From Akebia trifoliata (Eukaryota > Streptophyta > Magnoliopsida > Ranunculales > Lardizabalaceae), in NCBI GenBank assembly GCA_017979445.1, contig CM030706.1, positions 12,820,967 to 12,884,966 on the forward strand: a DNA stretch of 64,000 nucleotides. The letters are read 5' to 3'. The notes beneath the pieces are model-generated. The model saw only the letters and a list, made by a program, of their open reading frames with translations, had not been told where the DNA came from and did not search any database. The translations under genes and the position numbers were made by a program. Below, one piece after another: positions 32,401 to 43,581 of this stretch (position 1 is its first letter; every line of letters begins with the position of its first letter).

Positions 32401-33793
32401 TTTAGCAAAAATGTAATGTGAAGTTTTTGAAATAAAAAGAAAATAGATTTTTTACTTACCTGGCCTCAGGTGTATCTAATGCTTTGAAAACTTGAAATTT
32501 GAATAAGTCCTAGATTTTTTATCAACGGCCAAAATAGTAGTTTTTCTTTTTGAAATTTTATGAAATGTCTTTATCAAATGAGTACGATAAATTCAAGTTT
32601 ATAGAATCTTTGGTTGTGACGATCTCGATGTTTTTGTCAACCATAGAGGATATAAACGTCAATTACTTTTTTGGTTCCTTTAGAGTCATCCCCAGTGCCT
32701 TAGTATTGGAAGACTATTTTCTATTCGGACCATAGGTTTTCTGGGAAAGATTTTGTTGTTCACAGTTTATACTCTTGTGGGCCAGGAGTTATTTTTTTTT
32801 GTTTTACTTTTTATTTTTTATTTTTTTTTGTTTACCTTTATTGCCCCTGGTGCCAATTACGGTTTTCACCAAACCCGATGCTTTTTGGGTTTTCATCGTG
32901 TCGGTGGCTTTGATCTTGCCATAATCTTATTTTTTTACTCATAGAACCCTTTCAGGTTTTCACTATGCCCTCTCAGACTATGCTTGTATTTTTTAAAATT
33001 TTTACATTACGATTTTTACTTGGAGTCTCTGTGTCTTTGTGGCTTGGTGACTCAAGTTGAGCTGCGAGATCGGCGATTCTACTCTTGTAGTAGCACTCTT
33101 TCTTGAGTAACAGATCTAGATTCCCCTCTCGAGCTTGCTGACGACTATTCGTGGTTCGGTAACTTAAGTTGAGCCGCGAGATCGACTACTCTACACTTCT
33201 AGTACTCTTTTTTTTCGAATATCCGATCTAGATTCCCCTCTCCAGTCTTCCAACGACTAACAAGACTTTGAGGTTTAGAACAAATCGCAAGATCATTGGT
33301 GCTGCCATTATCATTGTGTTGCCCTAGAATATTCCTTGATCAGAAAGGACTTTTACTAGGACGAAACGTTGGCTTAGGCTTATGGTAGTGGAAGGATTCA
33401 AAAAAGTTAAGGTTTAGGTTTATCTAGGGTGGATTAGACCTGGGGGTTGTCTATTTTTGTTTTGAAAGGTGATCTATGTCTCCTCTCAGCGTCTCTCAAA
33501 CTTGTTTAGGCTGGAGATTTGGGTCGAGCTCAGATCAAGTGTTCGAATTTTTGATTTTTTGATTTTTTTGTATTTTTATCCGTTCACAGTTTATTCTCAT
33601 GCGGGCTAGGAGTAATTTGATACTTTTGACTTGTCTATTTTTCTCTCTATCTCTTTTTTTTGTTTTATTTTGTAATTGTTGACTCGCCCCAGTCTTAGGT
33701 TAAGAAATGAATGTGATGGCTCAAAAGGGTTGACTAGGGTTGATAGTTAGTTTGGGATAGCAAAGATGGCCTTTCGTCATCTCAGGATCAGTT
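32401..33793 (-). other. Y2 3' noncoding region, integrase-proximal part
   Basis: Colinear with Y1 3856-4695 and 21875-22555. Short T-rich open frames on the plus strand (32550-32944) show no domain. No gene is seen. Confidence 0.6.
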
Positions 33794-34935
33794 TTAGGCA
33801 TAGTATTTCTTAACAGTGTTAGCATTGATCGGTTGTGGGAAGACTTGTCTGTCCATTTCAGTAAGGATCAGAGCTCCTCCTGTCATTACCTTTTTCAAGA
33901 TAAATGGTCCCTCATAGTTTGGTCAAAACTTTTCCCTGACATCTTCTTGTATTGGCAAAATCTTCTTCAATACAAGGTCTCCTGGTGAGAAATATCTAAG
34001 TTTGACTTTCTTGTTGTAAGCACGAGCTATTCGTAGCTGATAGATTTGTCCGTGGCAAATAACTGCAAGGCACTTCTCTTCAATCAAATTTAATTGATCA
34101 AATCAAGTTTGAATCTATTCAGTTTCATCTAACTCTGCTTCTTTTAAGATCTGGAATGAGGGAATCTCAATCTCTATGGGTAAGACTGTTTCCATTCATT
34201 ATACCAGTGAGTACAGAGTTGCTCTAGAGGTCCTGAATGAGATTTGATAGGCGTGAAGTACAAAAGGCAACATGTCGTGCTAGTCTTTGTACGTAACTAC
34301 CATCTTCTCGATAATTTTCTTGATATTTTTGCTGGCTACCTCAACTGCTCCATTCATCTTAGGTCTATAGGGTACAGAGTTGTGATAAGTGATCTGGAAA
34401 TCTTCGCACATCTTGATCATATCCTTACTCTTGAAATTCTTAGCATTGTCAGTTACTAGCCTGCTAGGAAGCCCATTTCTGTAGATAATGTTGTTCTTGA
34501 CAAACTTCAGAACATTGCTTTTCGTGACTTTGGCGTATGAGGCAATTTCTACCCATTTGGTAAAATAGTCGATAACAACGAGAATGAAGTGGTGTCCATT
34601 GGCAGCTTTTGGTGAGATTTGACCGATGACGTCCATGCCCCAGAGTAAGAAGGGCCAAGGGGTGGTTATATTATGCAGTTCTGAAGGTGGAGCATTAATC
34701 TTGTTGGCATAAATCTAACATAGATGGCATTTGCAGACGTGCTGATAGCAATCACTCTCCATTGTCGACCAATAGTATCCCATCCTTATGATCTTCTTTG
34801 CTAGCATGTGATCATTCATGTGGGATCCACATGTTCCACCATGTACAGTCTCAATTAGTCGGTTTACTTCTACTTCTACTACACATAAAAGTAAGACCTC
34901 GTGGTACGATTTCTTGTACAAAATACCATTGCTTA
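33794..34935 (-). pseudogene. Y2 integrase
   Basis: Minus strand. Zinc-binding domain at 34921-34715 (TVHGGTCGSHMNDHML, then CKCHLC). Core at 34636-34280: MDVIGQISPKAANGHHF, first Asp in VVIDYFTKWVE, second Asp in LVTDNAKNF, PYRPKMNGAVEVASKN with the catalytic Glu. The C-terminal domain (GDLVLKKIL-like, 33990-33950) ends KKYYA with TAA at 33794-33796. Stops separate the pieces. The three catalytic acids are intact. Confidence 0.88.
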
Positions 34936-35129
34936 AGAAGAATTGTCCTACTAATTTTTGAATAGTCCTTCGATCATTAGGCGTTGCATCTGAAGAGAGG
35001 GTTCGATCTTCGAGATATGCCTTGATGTCCGAGTACCATTACTTTTCTTCAGATTCTTCTACTTCGACGGGTAAGCACTAAGTCGAATCATCTTGAATTC
35101 CAATCTCAATTGGATCGATGACTAGGTCT
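34936..35129 (-). pseudogene. Y2 linker between second RNase H and integrase
   Basis: Polyprotein linker corresponding to X1 16720-16950 (the segment KPWYTDI-KYLE and the QFFLSNGILYKKSY-like stretch). No domain is known. Broken frame. Confidence 0.5.
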
Positions 35130-35520
35130 TTCGAGATACTGATCATAGAAGCAAGTGTTGCCAGTGCATTTACAAACTGATTCTTAACTCTTGGCATATA
35201 TGTGAATGAAATCCTGTCAAAGCATGAGCTTAGTTCTTCCAGATACTCATGGTAAGGGACCAGTCTCTGCTCTCGGGTCTTCCATTCTCCAGTCGTCTAG
35301 TAGACTACTAAGCTTGAATCTTCGAAAACATCGATCTCATCTACCTCGAGATCCAATGCTGCTTTCAACCCTATTATGCATGCTTCATATTCAGCCTCTT
35401 TATTAGAACATTGGAACTTCAGTCTGATTGCAATTGGTACGTAGGACCCATCCGGTTTAATCAAGACTGTCCCTTTCCATTTTTTTTATGATTGGCTGCT
35501 CCGTCGAAGTACATTTTCCA
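35130..35520 (-). pseudogene. Y2 second RNase H
   Basis: Minus strand: MYFDGAANHK starts near 35514, then a frameshift, SYVPIAIRLKFQCSNKEAEYEACIIG-like sequence with the Glu, and VFEDSSLVVY (about 35300-35332), where the usual Gly is Glu. A stop follows where Gln is expected. Same Tat-type domain as in X1. Confidence 0.8.
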
Positions 35521-36126
35521 ACCTGGTTCATCATCCTCGTTCTCAATCTCGGTAAATAGTATGGCTTCATCGGGGAAGTTTGTCTTTAATGGCTCGTAAT
35601 TGGACAATGGGTACTCGACGAGGTGGTCGGCGATAGCTTGCCCTTTGATGACTTTTTGAGTGACATAGGTGATGTCAAACTCAGATAATAATAGTTGTCA
35701 TTTTGTTGTGCAGCCTGTTAGTATTGGTTTTTCGAATAGATACTTCAGGGGGTCCATCTTGGGGATAAGCATAGTCGACTAACTAAGCAAATAATGACGC
35801 AATCGTTGAGATGCCCAGACTAATGCGCAACAAGTCTTCTCAAGAGTTGAATATTTTACTTTGTACTCAGTAAATTTCTTGTTAAGTTAGTAAATAGCAT
35901 GTTCCTTCCGTCCTGATTCATCATGTTGCCTTAGTACACACCCCATTGACGTTTCTTGCATTAAGATGTATATCAGCAGGGGTCGCCCTGGAGTTGGAGG
36001 GACTAAGACTGATGGATTGAGCAGATATTTCTTGATCTTATCGAATGCTTCCTGATAGTCCTTGTTCTACTTCTTTGGCATGTCTTTCCTCAGTAGCTTA
36101 AAGACTGATTCACAGATAGGTGTGAG
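35521..36126 (-). pseudogene. Y2 first RNase H, degenerate
   Basis: Minus-strand segments YLLSLVSRL-like, LTGCTTKWQLLLSEFDITYVTQ and the KYSTLEKTCCALVWASQRL block near 35810-35850 align with Y1 1733-2150. The N-terminal strand has no DAS motif. Several stops are present. Confidence 0.7.
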
Positions 36127-36950
36127 CTAAGCAATAAACTGACTGGTATACTGTATTCTCCCCAAAAATGCCCGAACATCTCTATCTGAAATGGGTACCT
36201 TCATCTCGATGATATATTTAGTCTTTGTCGGATCTATTTCGATGCCCCTTCTACTAACGATGAAACCCAGTAGCTTGCCCGATGTTGCCCCAAATACATA
36301 TTTTGCTGGGTTGAGCCTTAAACTGTACTTTTTGAGCCTGTTGAACAACTTTTTAAGATTTACCAAATGATATTCTTCTATGCCAAATTTAGCGATCATG
36401 TCATCTACATAGACCTCCATTTCTTTATGGATCATATCGTGGAATAATGCGATCATTGCCCATTGGTAAGTCGCTCCTACGTTCTTCAGTCCGAATGGCA
36501 TGACTTTGTAATGGAAAGTACCCCATGGTGTGATGAATGCAGTCTTTTCCTGGTCTTCTTCTGTCATTTTTATCTGATTATAGCCTGAGAAGCCGTCCAT
36601 GAACGAGAATATTTCGTGTCCTACCGTACTATCGACCAGAGTGTCAATGCGTGGTAGTGGAAAATCATCCTTAAGACTGGCTTTGTTCAGGTCTCGATAG
36701 TCAACACACATGCGTACCTTCCCATCTTTCTTGGGTACTAGGACAACGTTGGCTAATCACTCAAGGTACGTAAAAACTACGAGGAATCCGACTTCAAATT
36801 GCTTCATGACCTCATCATTGACCTTGAGGGGTCTTATCAGTTTCTACTTGATCGGCTTGCTTTAGGGAACAATTGGCAACTTGTGTACAACAAGATCTAT
36901 GTCTAACCCAGGCATATCCATGTACGACCATGCGAAGACGTCTTGATAAT
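36127..36950 (-). pseudogene. Y2 reverse transcriptase
   Basis: Minus strand. Main open part 36711-36127: MCVDYRDLNKASLKDDFPLP, FSFMDGFSGYNQIKM, FITPWGTFHYKVMPFGLKN, catalytic VYVDDMIAKF (about 36393-36422), then FIVSRRGIEIDPTKTK and FLGRIQYTSQFIA. Upstream fingers (36862-36720) include LVPKKDGKVR after stops. Catalytic residues are intact. Confidence 0.92.
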
Positions 36951-37513
36951 CTTGTAAGAGTTTGATCATTTCTTCATTTTGTTGTTGTGTTAGTAAGGCT
37001 CCGACCTTGACGATTCGTGGGTCCTCTTCAGTACCAAGATTGATTGAGTCTGTATCCTCAATGTTTGACTGAATACCTTTTTCGTGACGCTCTACCAAGT
37101 CTTTGATTTCTTTGGGTGGATATTACATTTCTTCATCAAATTCTTCTTCAATCCCCATGATGTCGAAGTCGAGTTCAAAATCGAAATCATACTCGTTCTT
37201 TTCAAATTATGTCTTACCTAGGTACTCATTTGATCTAGACAGATCCCTTGAAAACTCTTTTTTTGATTTTTGAAAAATATCTATTTTTTTGTAATTTTGA
37301 AAGATTTTTTATTTTTTTGTCTTTTGATAAATTTTTTATTTTTCGATCTTTTGAAAAATATTTGATTTTTTGTGATTTTTTGGATATCTAAAATAAGAGG
37401 AACAATCATGAAAATTCATTAGTAAAGATAGGGAGCCCTCAAAATAGTCTTTATCCGAGGATGAGGGCTCGTTATGATACTCGGGCAAACTAGATTTATT
37501 TAACGACGTTTTT
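36951..37513 (-). pseudogene. Y2 linker with splice-acceptor-like site
   Basis: Minus strand: a pyrimidine-rich run ends in TAG at 37390-37388 (CAG in Y1 and Y3), then AAAAATC-type low complexity (37240-37380), the acidic YDFDFELDFD segment (37150-37190) and VERHEKGIQSNIEDTDSINLGTEEDP. Same layout as Y1 1-714 and Y3 63390-63960. Confidence 0.65.
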
Positions 37514-38200
37514 TTAGGCCTCAGCAGCTTCGAGGATTAAAAGGAATTCCTCCCAATTGTTCAGAACTTCTCCTTCTCTGAGGGGGCGAATGAGATGAGA
37601 TAGTGATTTGTTGAGTGGTTTGGTCAGTGGTTCGGAGATAACTATTATTTTCGATTGATCTTTGTTAAGTTGGGGCGTAGTCCCTCTCAAGCTTGGTGGG
37701 ATGACGACTGATGCCCAGTCAATACCGATGGGAAAGGGTGATTGTTTTCCCTTACTTTTGATGATTTCCACCTTTGTGGATTCTGGAGCGGTCTCTGATA
37801 GACTTTCATCAGAATTCTCATTGAATAGGATATCAATGCCTTCTATGAAGAAGTGTTGGGACTCAACAACGGAGTCTTCTTGAATGTGTAGAGGTTTGAA
37901 ACTTACTGTTCTCGATTTTCTGGTTGATTTTGTTGGCAGTGGTTCTGATAAGCTGTCGGGTTTAGTATGTGACTTTGGAAAACTTACACTAATATGAGGA
38001 ACTTTGCCCAAATTCCATACGTTCGGCTTACGGTTTTGCTTTCTCGCTAGTCGAAGCTCTTTTTTCTTGTCGTTCATTTCTGTTATATCCTTTTTCGTGG
38101 GCCTAAACCCTAGATCAAAATAAGGAGTGTGTTTTTTTGTTTCGACTGGCGTATCTTTCCCTTTTCCTCCTAGTCCCAACCCTTATCTAGGTCGATAACC
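37514..38200 (-). pseudogene. Y2 G-patch-like segment and pol linker
   Basis: Minus strand, 221 open codons. The beginning, GLGLGGKGKDTPVE (with a stop just before), and YFDLGFRPTKKDI resemble the glycine-rich G-patch remnant of Tat polyproteins. Then a basic segment (KKKELRLARKQNRKPN) and an acidic linker, FIEGIDILFNENSDES, as in Y3 63060-63389. It ends with TAG near 37514. Confidence 0.7.
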
Positions 38201-38960
38201 TGCTCTCTTCAAAACTTGACCAATCATTAAATTTGTTCTTAATAGTTTTGCCTTAACTTTCTCCTTCCCTTTTTTCACGTGGTTAACAACAACAAATTGA
38301 TAGGAGTGGTAGAGTTCCTTGTCTTTTGTCATTTCAATGTCAATAAATGGTACATCCAGAGCTCTCCCAGCTAGAATAAGATTCTCTGCCAATACTGATA
38401 TCATCCTCTATCACATGATGAATTTGATTCTTTGGTACAAAGAGGAAGGCACTGCCCCAGCAATATTGATCCACGGCCTGCCTAGCAACAAGTTGAAGGT
38501 TGTCGGTATCTCCATTACCTCGAATGTTACCTCAAAGGTGCAAGGGCCTATAGTAATAGGTAGGTCTACCTCTCCTAAGGAATCTCTTCTCGAACTGTCG
38601 AATCCTCTAACGACCTTATTGTTGGGTTTGACATGTGACCAGTCGACGTTGAGCTTGTAGAATGTCTCGAGAGGACAAACGTTGAGAGCTGAGCCATTAT
38701 AGATTAGTACTCTAGCCACCATCATGCCCTTACACATGATCATGATATTCAGTGGCTCGACGTGCCCCCGCCCTTCCGGCACGAATTCACTTTCTGTGAA
38801 AATAATGGGATTGGGAGCCATGATCTGACCTACTATCTGTTCCAGCTGTGCTGGTGAAGTGGTTGCAGGTAATGTGACTTTCCCAAAGTTCTCAACAATA
38901 CCTCTTAGTGTTCCTCTGATTTCTGTAAAAGACCCAAAATGCTGATCTGAGTCGGTTGCT
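38201..38960 (-). pseudogene. Y2 protease, catalytic Asp replaced by Tyr
   Basis: Minus strand. The loop reads VLIYNGSALNVCPL: codon 38701-38699 is TAT (Tyr) where Y3 has GAC (Asp). A G-to-T change would turn the Asp codon GAT into TAT. C-terminal hallmark FNLLLGRPWINIAGAVPSSLYQ is kept. The N-terminal part includes the pre-protease helix on the other side of frame breaks near 38900. Inactive. Confidence 0.88.
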
Positions 38961-39373
38961 TGTTCAGTTGGTCCACAACATTATGCTCACTCTTGCGAAC
39001 AAGCTTAATGAAGTCTGCTGCCTCCTTGTCTGATATTTTTACCTTTTCTTCTTTTCGGTCATCCTCGTACATCTTGCCCTTCCCCTTTTTTATCTTTTCT
39101 TCATTTTATGTTCCTTTTGTTTCTTCTCTGATACTTATCCCTTTTTCTGGTAATTTTTGGCACCTTCATGCCTTTGTCATATGTCCAATATCAGCCACCA
39201 TTGCTTTTTTCCTGCGATTGTGGTGATGGTAGTCTCGTAGCTCTAGGGAACTGCTTGGTTGGAGCTATAGCGGAATGGTTTAGGTGAGCGGATGGTCATT
39301 GGAGGTGGATCAGGTTTTACACTGAGAATGAAGGGTGGTTGTGATGACTTGGATGTGATGGTGATAGGAGGAG

Positions 39374-41220
39374 CTACATGAGAATTGTATGGAATGACGA
39401 GTTGTGGTCATGAAGATGAGGTGTATTTTGAGGAGTTGAAAATGTGTAAGGTATGATGAGAGGTAGTCGGGTAGTAATATTGGGAATTTGAGGAGTAAGG
39501 TAGATGGTGATGTCAACCATTCTGAGTGACAAACGTGAATCTTGAGATAAATTTCTTGTGTAGTGGTTGAGAGTGTTAACCGTTGACGTCTCTGATTCCT
39601 TTGTTAAATGGATCCTGATTTTTGACCCAATAGGAGCTATCAAAGCAGATGGATTGAAATCGAGTTCTCCGAGAATGACACATTTACCCTGTGCCCAGTT
39701 CCCCCTCCATTGTGAGTAGGTAGGGGGTTTTGGTTGATGTTTTGTTGTTGGGGTAAGTTGGCAGGTCCATCCAGTATGAAGGCCTTCTTATCAATCAAGT
39801 TTTGTAACTGATGTTTGAGTTGCCAGCATTGATCTGTAGAGTGCCCTAGAGCACCCATGTGGAATTCATAAAACAAATTGGGGTTGGTCCTTTTTTAGCT
39901 TCTGGGTTTGGTGGCCTTTTCTTGAGATACTCTCCCCTGAGCAATATTGGGAGCAACTCTGACAACGACATGGGTAACCTGGTAAACACCCTGTTAATTC
40001 TGTTAGGTCATGCTTGCTGACTTACTATGGTGCCTGTGGTACAATAGGTGGAGGATTTGCTCGGAATTGGTTCTGAGGTGCAGAGGTCCTGGAGCCCAAG
40101 AACTTGATGGAGCTTGTGGCCTCGGTGCTGGTGCTGGAATGAAGAGGGATCAGTTTGGTTGTATATTGTTGACCTGCGTCTTTTCTCTCTTCTTCGCTAC
40201 TGGCACTGGTTTTCTCTGATAGGGGATCCCTACTGCTACCCCTAAGCTTATAAAATCAAATATCAGACCATTTCGGATCCCGTCCTCGACCCGGTCTACT
40301 ACCTGTACCAGATTTGAAAATGTGCTCGTAGTGTGCCCCACCAGATAAGTATAGAAGGCGTGCCTTAGTGTCGAGATAAACGTGGTATTTATCTCTTGTT
40401 CGGTCATTGCAGGCCTTACTTGTGAAGCTGACTCTCGCCACCTCTGTACATACTCTTTCATCGTTTCTCTCTGTTTTCTTGTCATTTTAGACATATCGTT
40501 CCGATCTAAACCAACATCTGTATTGAACTGGTAATTGTGCTAGAACATTTCTGCCAGGTCTTACCAATTCTTGATGAGCGTGTGATCTAACCTGGAGAAC
40601 CATTTGAGTGTCGGCCCTGTTAAACTTCTTTGGAACAACTGCACCAATAGCCTATCGTCCTCGCCATATTGGTACATAGATCCATAGTATAATTTCAAGT
40701 GTGACGGTGGGCACCCCACTCCATTATATTTTTTGAACTTCAGACACTTGAACTTGGCCGATAATTAAGCATTGGGGTAGAAGCAGAGGTCCTTAAATTG
40801 AGTTCCACTCATGGTGTTGAGGCCTTTCATCTTCCTCATTTCTTCTTGTAGAGACTCGATTTGCTGAGCCAACTTTTCATCTATTGCACTTTTGGTCTCT
40901 ATGGCCCTATGCTCGTATTCGTCATCAGGAATGACCACAGAGGGTGGTCGATTCTGTGGAGTATAGAGTGGGGGCCCCTGGTATTTCGGCACTGCAGGAG
41001 ACATAGTAGTCTGTGGTCCCTGCGGAGGTTGCTTGGGTAGATCCTGATTTAACCCTGATGCAGGATGTTGTATTGTCTAGGCTTGTATGATGCTTGCATT
41101 GGCTAACACGACACTCAGCATCTTTTCTTGTCTCTCAATCATTTTCAATAATACTATTATTCTGGGATCAATATCTGAAGTTTTAGCTGCTGTGGGATGT
41201 GCTGGTTCGGAAGAACTCAT
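39374..41220 (-). pseudogene. Y2 gag
   Basis: Starts at ATG 41220 (MSSSEPAHPTAAKTS). Stops at 41079-41077 (TAG) and about 40764 (TAA after FYPNA where Y3 has CAA). The capsid core follows in pieces (RKQRETMKEYVQRWRESASQVRPAMT, 40494-40400; YLVGHTTSTFSNLVQVVDRVEDGI). The nucleocapsid motif reads YEFHMGALGHSTDQCW with the first Cys changed to Tyr (TGT to TAT). The tail after it has a single copy of the Pro-rich segment that is duplicated in Y3. Confidence 0.88.
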
Positions 41221-41393
41221 GGTAACGGTAGAAGATCTGAGAAAATACGGAGGTACCTCTGGCTACTTATATTTCTTTCGTTTAGCCACCTGTGGGTACA
41301 GAAGACTAAACGTTATTATCTTATTTGCATGATGTTTTATTAGGTCGGGTAAAGTTGTTTATTATGAGGTAAACGAGTTTTAAAATAAAGGGT
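41221..41393 (-). other. Y2 leader next to gag
   Basis: Corresponds to Y3 59011-59235, including the TGGCCAAACG-like and CCACAGGTGGCTAAACG segment. No gene is seen. Confidence 0.5.
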
Positions 41394-41769
41394 TCATCGG
41401 CGCGGAGCCGACTTCAACATGGAGTTGGCATCAGCGCGGAGCTAGATTGTGTATTTATGAAAATAATTACATCAACACAGAGTTGGCATCAACATGGAGT
41501 TGGCATCAGCACGAAGTTGGCATCGACATAGAGTCGGAAACATTTTGAAAAAGGGAATTTCATCAGCACAGAGCTGCCATTGACACGGAGTCGGTAAAAT
41601 ATTTTTTTTTGAAAAAAATAATTATCTCGGCAGGGAGCTGGCATGGACACGGAGTTGGCATCAACACGGAGTTGGCATCAGCACGGAGCTGGCATCAACA
41701 CGGTAAAATATTTTGAAAAAGGAATCACATCAACGCGAAGCTGGCATCGACATGGAGTCGGTAAAATAT
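41394..41769 (-). repeat. Tandem repeats of Y2 leader, cut by X3
   Basis: About nine degenerate units of GGCATCGACACGGAGTCGG / CATCAGCACGGAGCTGG type with A/T-rich spacers. On the minus strand they read as the 58-bp repeats of Y3 (57815-59010). X3 begins inside the array at about 41770. Confidence 0.85.
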
Positions 41770-42404
41770 TTTAGACACCCCATTTTTGCACTCGCCTGAT
41801 TAATCAACTCCTCAACCCGATTGCAACAGTTCCCAATGATGGATGTTTATTCCAATGCTTTATTTTATTACCAGATATGTTTCAAAAATCCGGATGAGAT
41901 ATCTTAAACTAACAAAACTGTAGGAACCACGCTACGCTAGGAAAATATAACCCCAAAAACATAGAAATCATCATTTCTCAAACAAAAAGAAGCTTCACGA
42001 TAAAAATCACTAAAAATGACCAAATTACCAAAATACTACTAACCTTAAAACATCCCTAGAGCCTACGTTACACTTAGGAAAACCCTTTCAAACACATAAA
42101 ACAACAAATCGAAACCAAATAAATCATTTCGCCAATTTTCACAGAATTTGACAAAATTACGAAAATGTCCCTCATAAAGTTCACAACCATTTTGCACAAA
42201 AATTTCATAAATGATAAAAACCAACATTTCCATTAAATTTCTTACGAAAAATCGATTCTAAAACATCCTGAAACATTGAAAACCGACTTAAAATGCAAAA
42301 AATCTTCTCCAAAGGCAAAACTGTAATTTTATAATTTTAATAATTAAATTCCGAAATTAATAATTAAAATATTAATTAATGTAAAGTGAAATCTTAATTA
42401 AAAT

Positions 42405-42785
42405 CTTTAAGTCAATCAAGTAAGACTAAAGTCAATCTTAAAGTCAATCAAGTAAGACTAAAGTCAATCAAGTAAGATTAAAGTCAAAATCTTAAAGTCA
42501 ATTAAGTAAGACTAAAGTCAATATATTAAATTCAATCAAGTAAGACTAAAATCAAGATCTTAAAGTCAATCAAGTAAGACTAAAGTCAATCAAGTAAGAT
42601 TAAAGTCAAAATCTTAAAGTCAATTAAGTAAGACTAAAGTCAAGATATTAAATTCAATTAAGTAAGACTAAAATTAAGATCTTAAAGTCAATCAAGTAAG
42701 ACTAAAGTCAAAATCTCAAAGTCAATCAAGTAAGACTAAAGTCAAAAAATTAAAGTCAATCAAATGAGACCAAAAGTCAAAATCC
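42405..42785 (+). repeat. Tandem array in X3 LTR, about twelve units
   Basis: Units of 20-36 bp: AAGTCAATCAAGTAAGACTA-AAGTCAA with spacers such as AATCTT or ATATTAA. Some pairs are higher-order duplicates (compare 42455-42530 with 42575-42650). Confidence 0.85.
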
Positions 42786-42958
42786 TAATAGAATTCTAAT
42801 TAAATAATAACTCTATTTAAAATAATCATAATTAAATAATAACTCTATTTAAAACAATTCTAATTAAAATATGACTCTACCTAAAATAATTATAATTAAA
42901 CACTAACTCAACAATTCTAATAAAACATTAACTTTATTTACAAGGCACCTAAAAAATC

Positions 42959-42967
42959 TATAAATAG
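42959..42967 (+). promoter_or_regulatory. TATA box of X3 LTR
   Basis: TATAAATAG in the same position relative to the LTR end as in X1. Confidence 0.6.
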
Positions 42968-43563
42968 GGGTCCCTACAACCTATTTTCATATCAAAAAAT
43001 AAATCCTAGAAAAAGTAGGTAAAAAAGCTCCCCTAGCCTCCCATAAACCCTAATTTTGAAGTCCCAACTCCTTACCTAACATCTATTCCCCAACTTTAGC
43101 TCAAAAAATACCTAGAAGCTCTTCCAAAACACCCCAAAAATCCATAAAAATATTAGAAAAATTCAGAAGGAGATACTTTATTTTGGAGATCCGAAGCGAA
43201 TCCGATGACAGAACGAAGCGAGGAGTACTGTACGAAGAACTATTTTACCAGATCTGAGGGAACAAGACCATTGTCTTCGTAAAGGTAAATATTTAAGATT
43301 TTTTTTTATTGATTAGGTCTTTTGGCAATGTAGTTCTATTTGAGCATAAATAGAGATCGGCGTTTGTCGGGCAGGGTTGGTGCCTAACACCTTCCAACCC
43401 CGTAACGTAACTCCCGGACCCATATTTTTCTTTCGTAGATTAGTAGTATTTGCCTTTTTAAAGTTAGTATTCGGTTCCTAGACCGTAATAATTAGGTGGC
43501 AACTCCCAAACCTCAAAGGTCAAAAATGGATCCGCGTACCGTATAGATCGAGGGCGCTTTCAA

Positions 43564-43581
43564 TGGCGACTCCATTGGGGA
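43564..43581 (+). other. X3 primer-binding site
   Basis: TGGCGACTCCATTGGGGA, one mismatch from the X1 and Y3 sites, one base after the LTR CA. Confidence 0.82.

Larger units (their letters stand above)
28114..41769 (-). mobile_element. Y2: Tat element in reverse orientation, 5' end displaced
   Basis: Read on the minus strand: tandem repeats of the leader, gag, protease, G-patch-like segment, linker with splice-acceptor-like site, RT, two RNase H domains, integrase, a long 3' region with a host-gene fragment, polypurine tract and 3' LTR. The 3' LTR abuts X2 at 28113/28114. X3 cuts the leader at about 41770, so the Y2 PBS and 5' LTR lie outside the window. Coding frames have many stops. It is better preserved than Y1. 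Confidence 0.92.
41770..43562 (+). repeat. X3 5' LTR with expanded internal array
   Basis: 1793 bp, ending CTTTCA. Overall colinear with X1 LTRs. TATA box TATAAATAG at 42959-42967. The AAGTCAAT array (42405-42785) is much longer than in X1, partly offset by other deletions. Confidence 0.9.

Noticed and set aside
32550..32944. Hydrophobic open frames on the plus strand that look like membrane segments
   Set aside because: They come from T-rich noncoding sequence homologous to untranslated parts of Y1.
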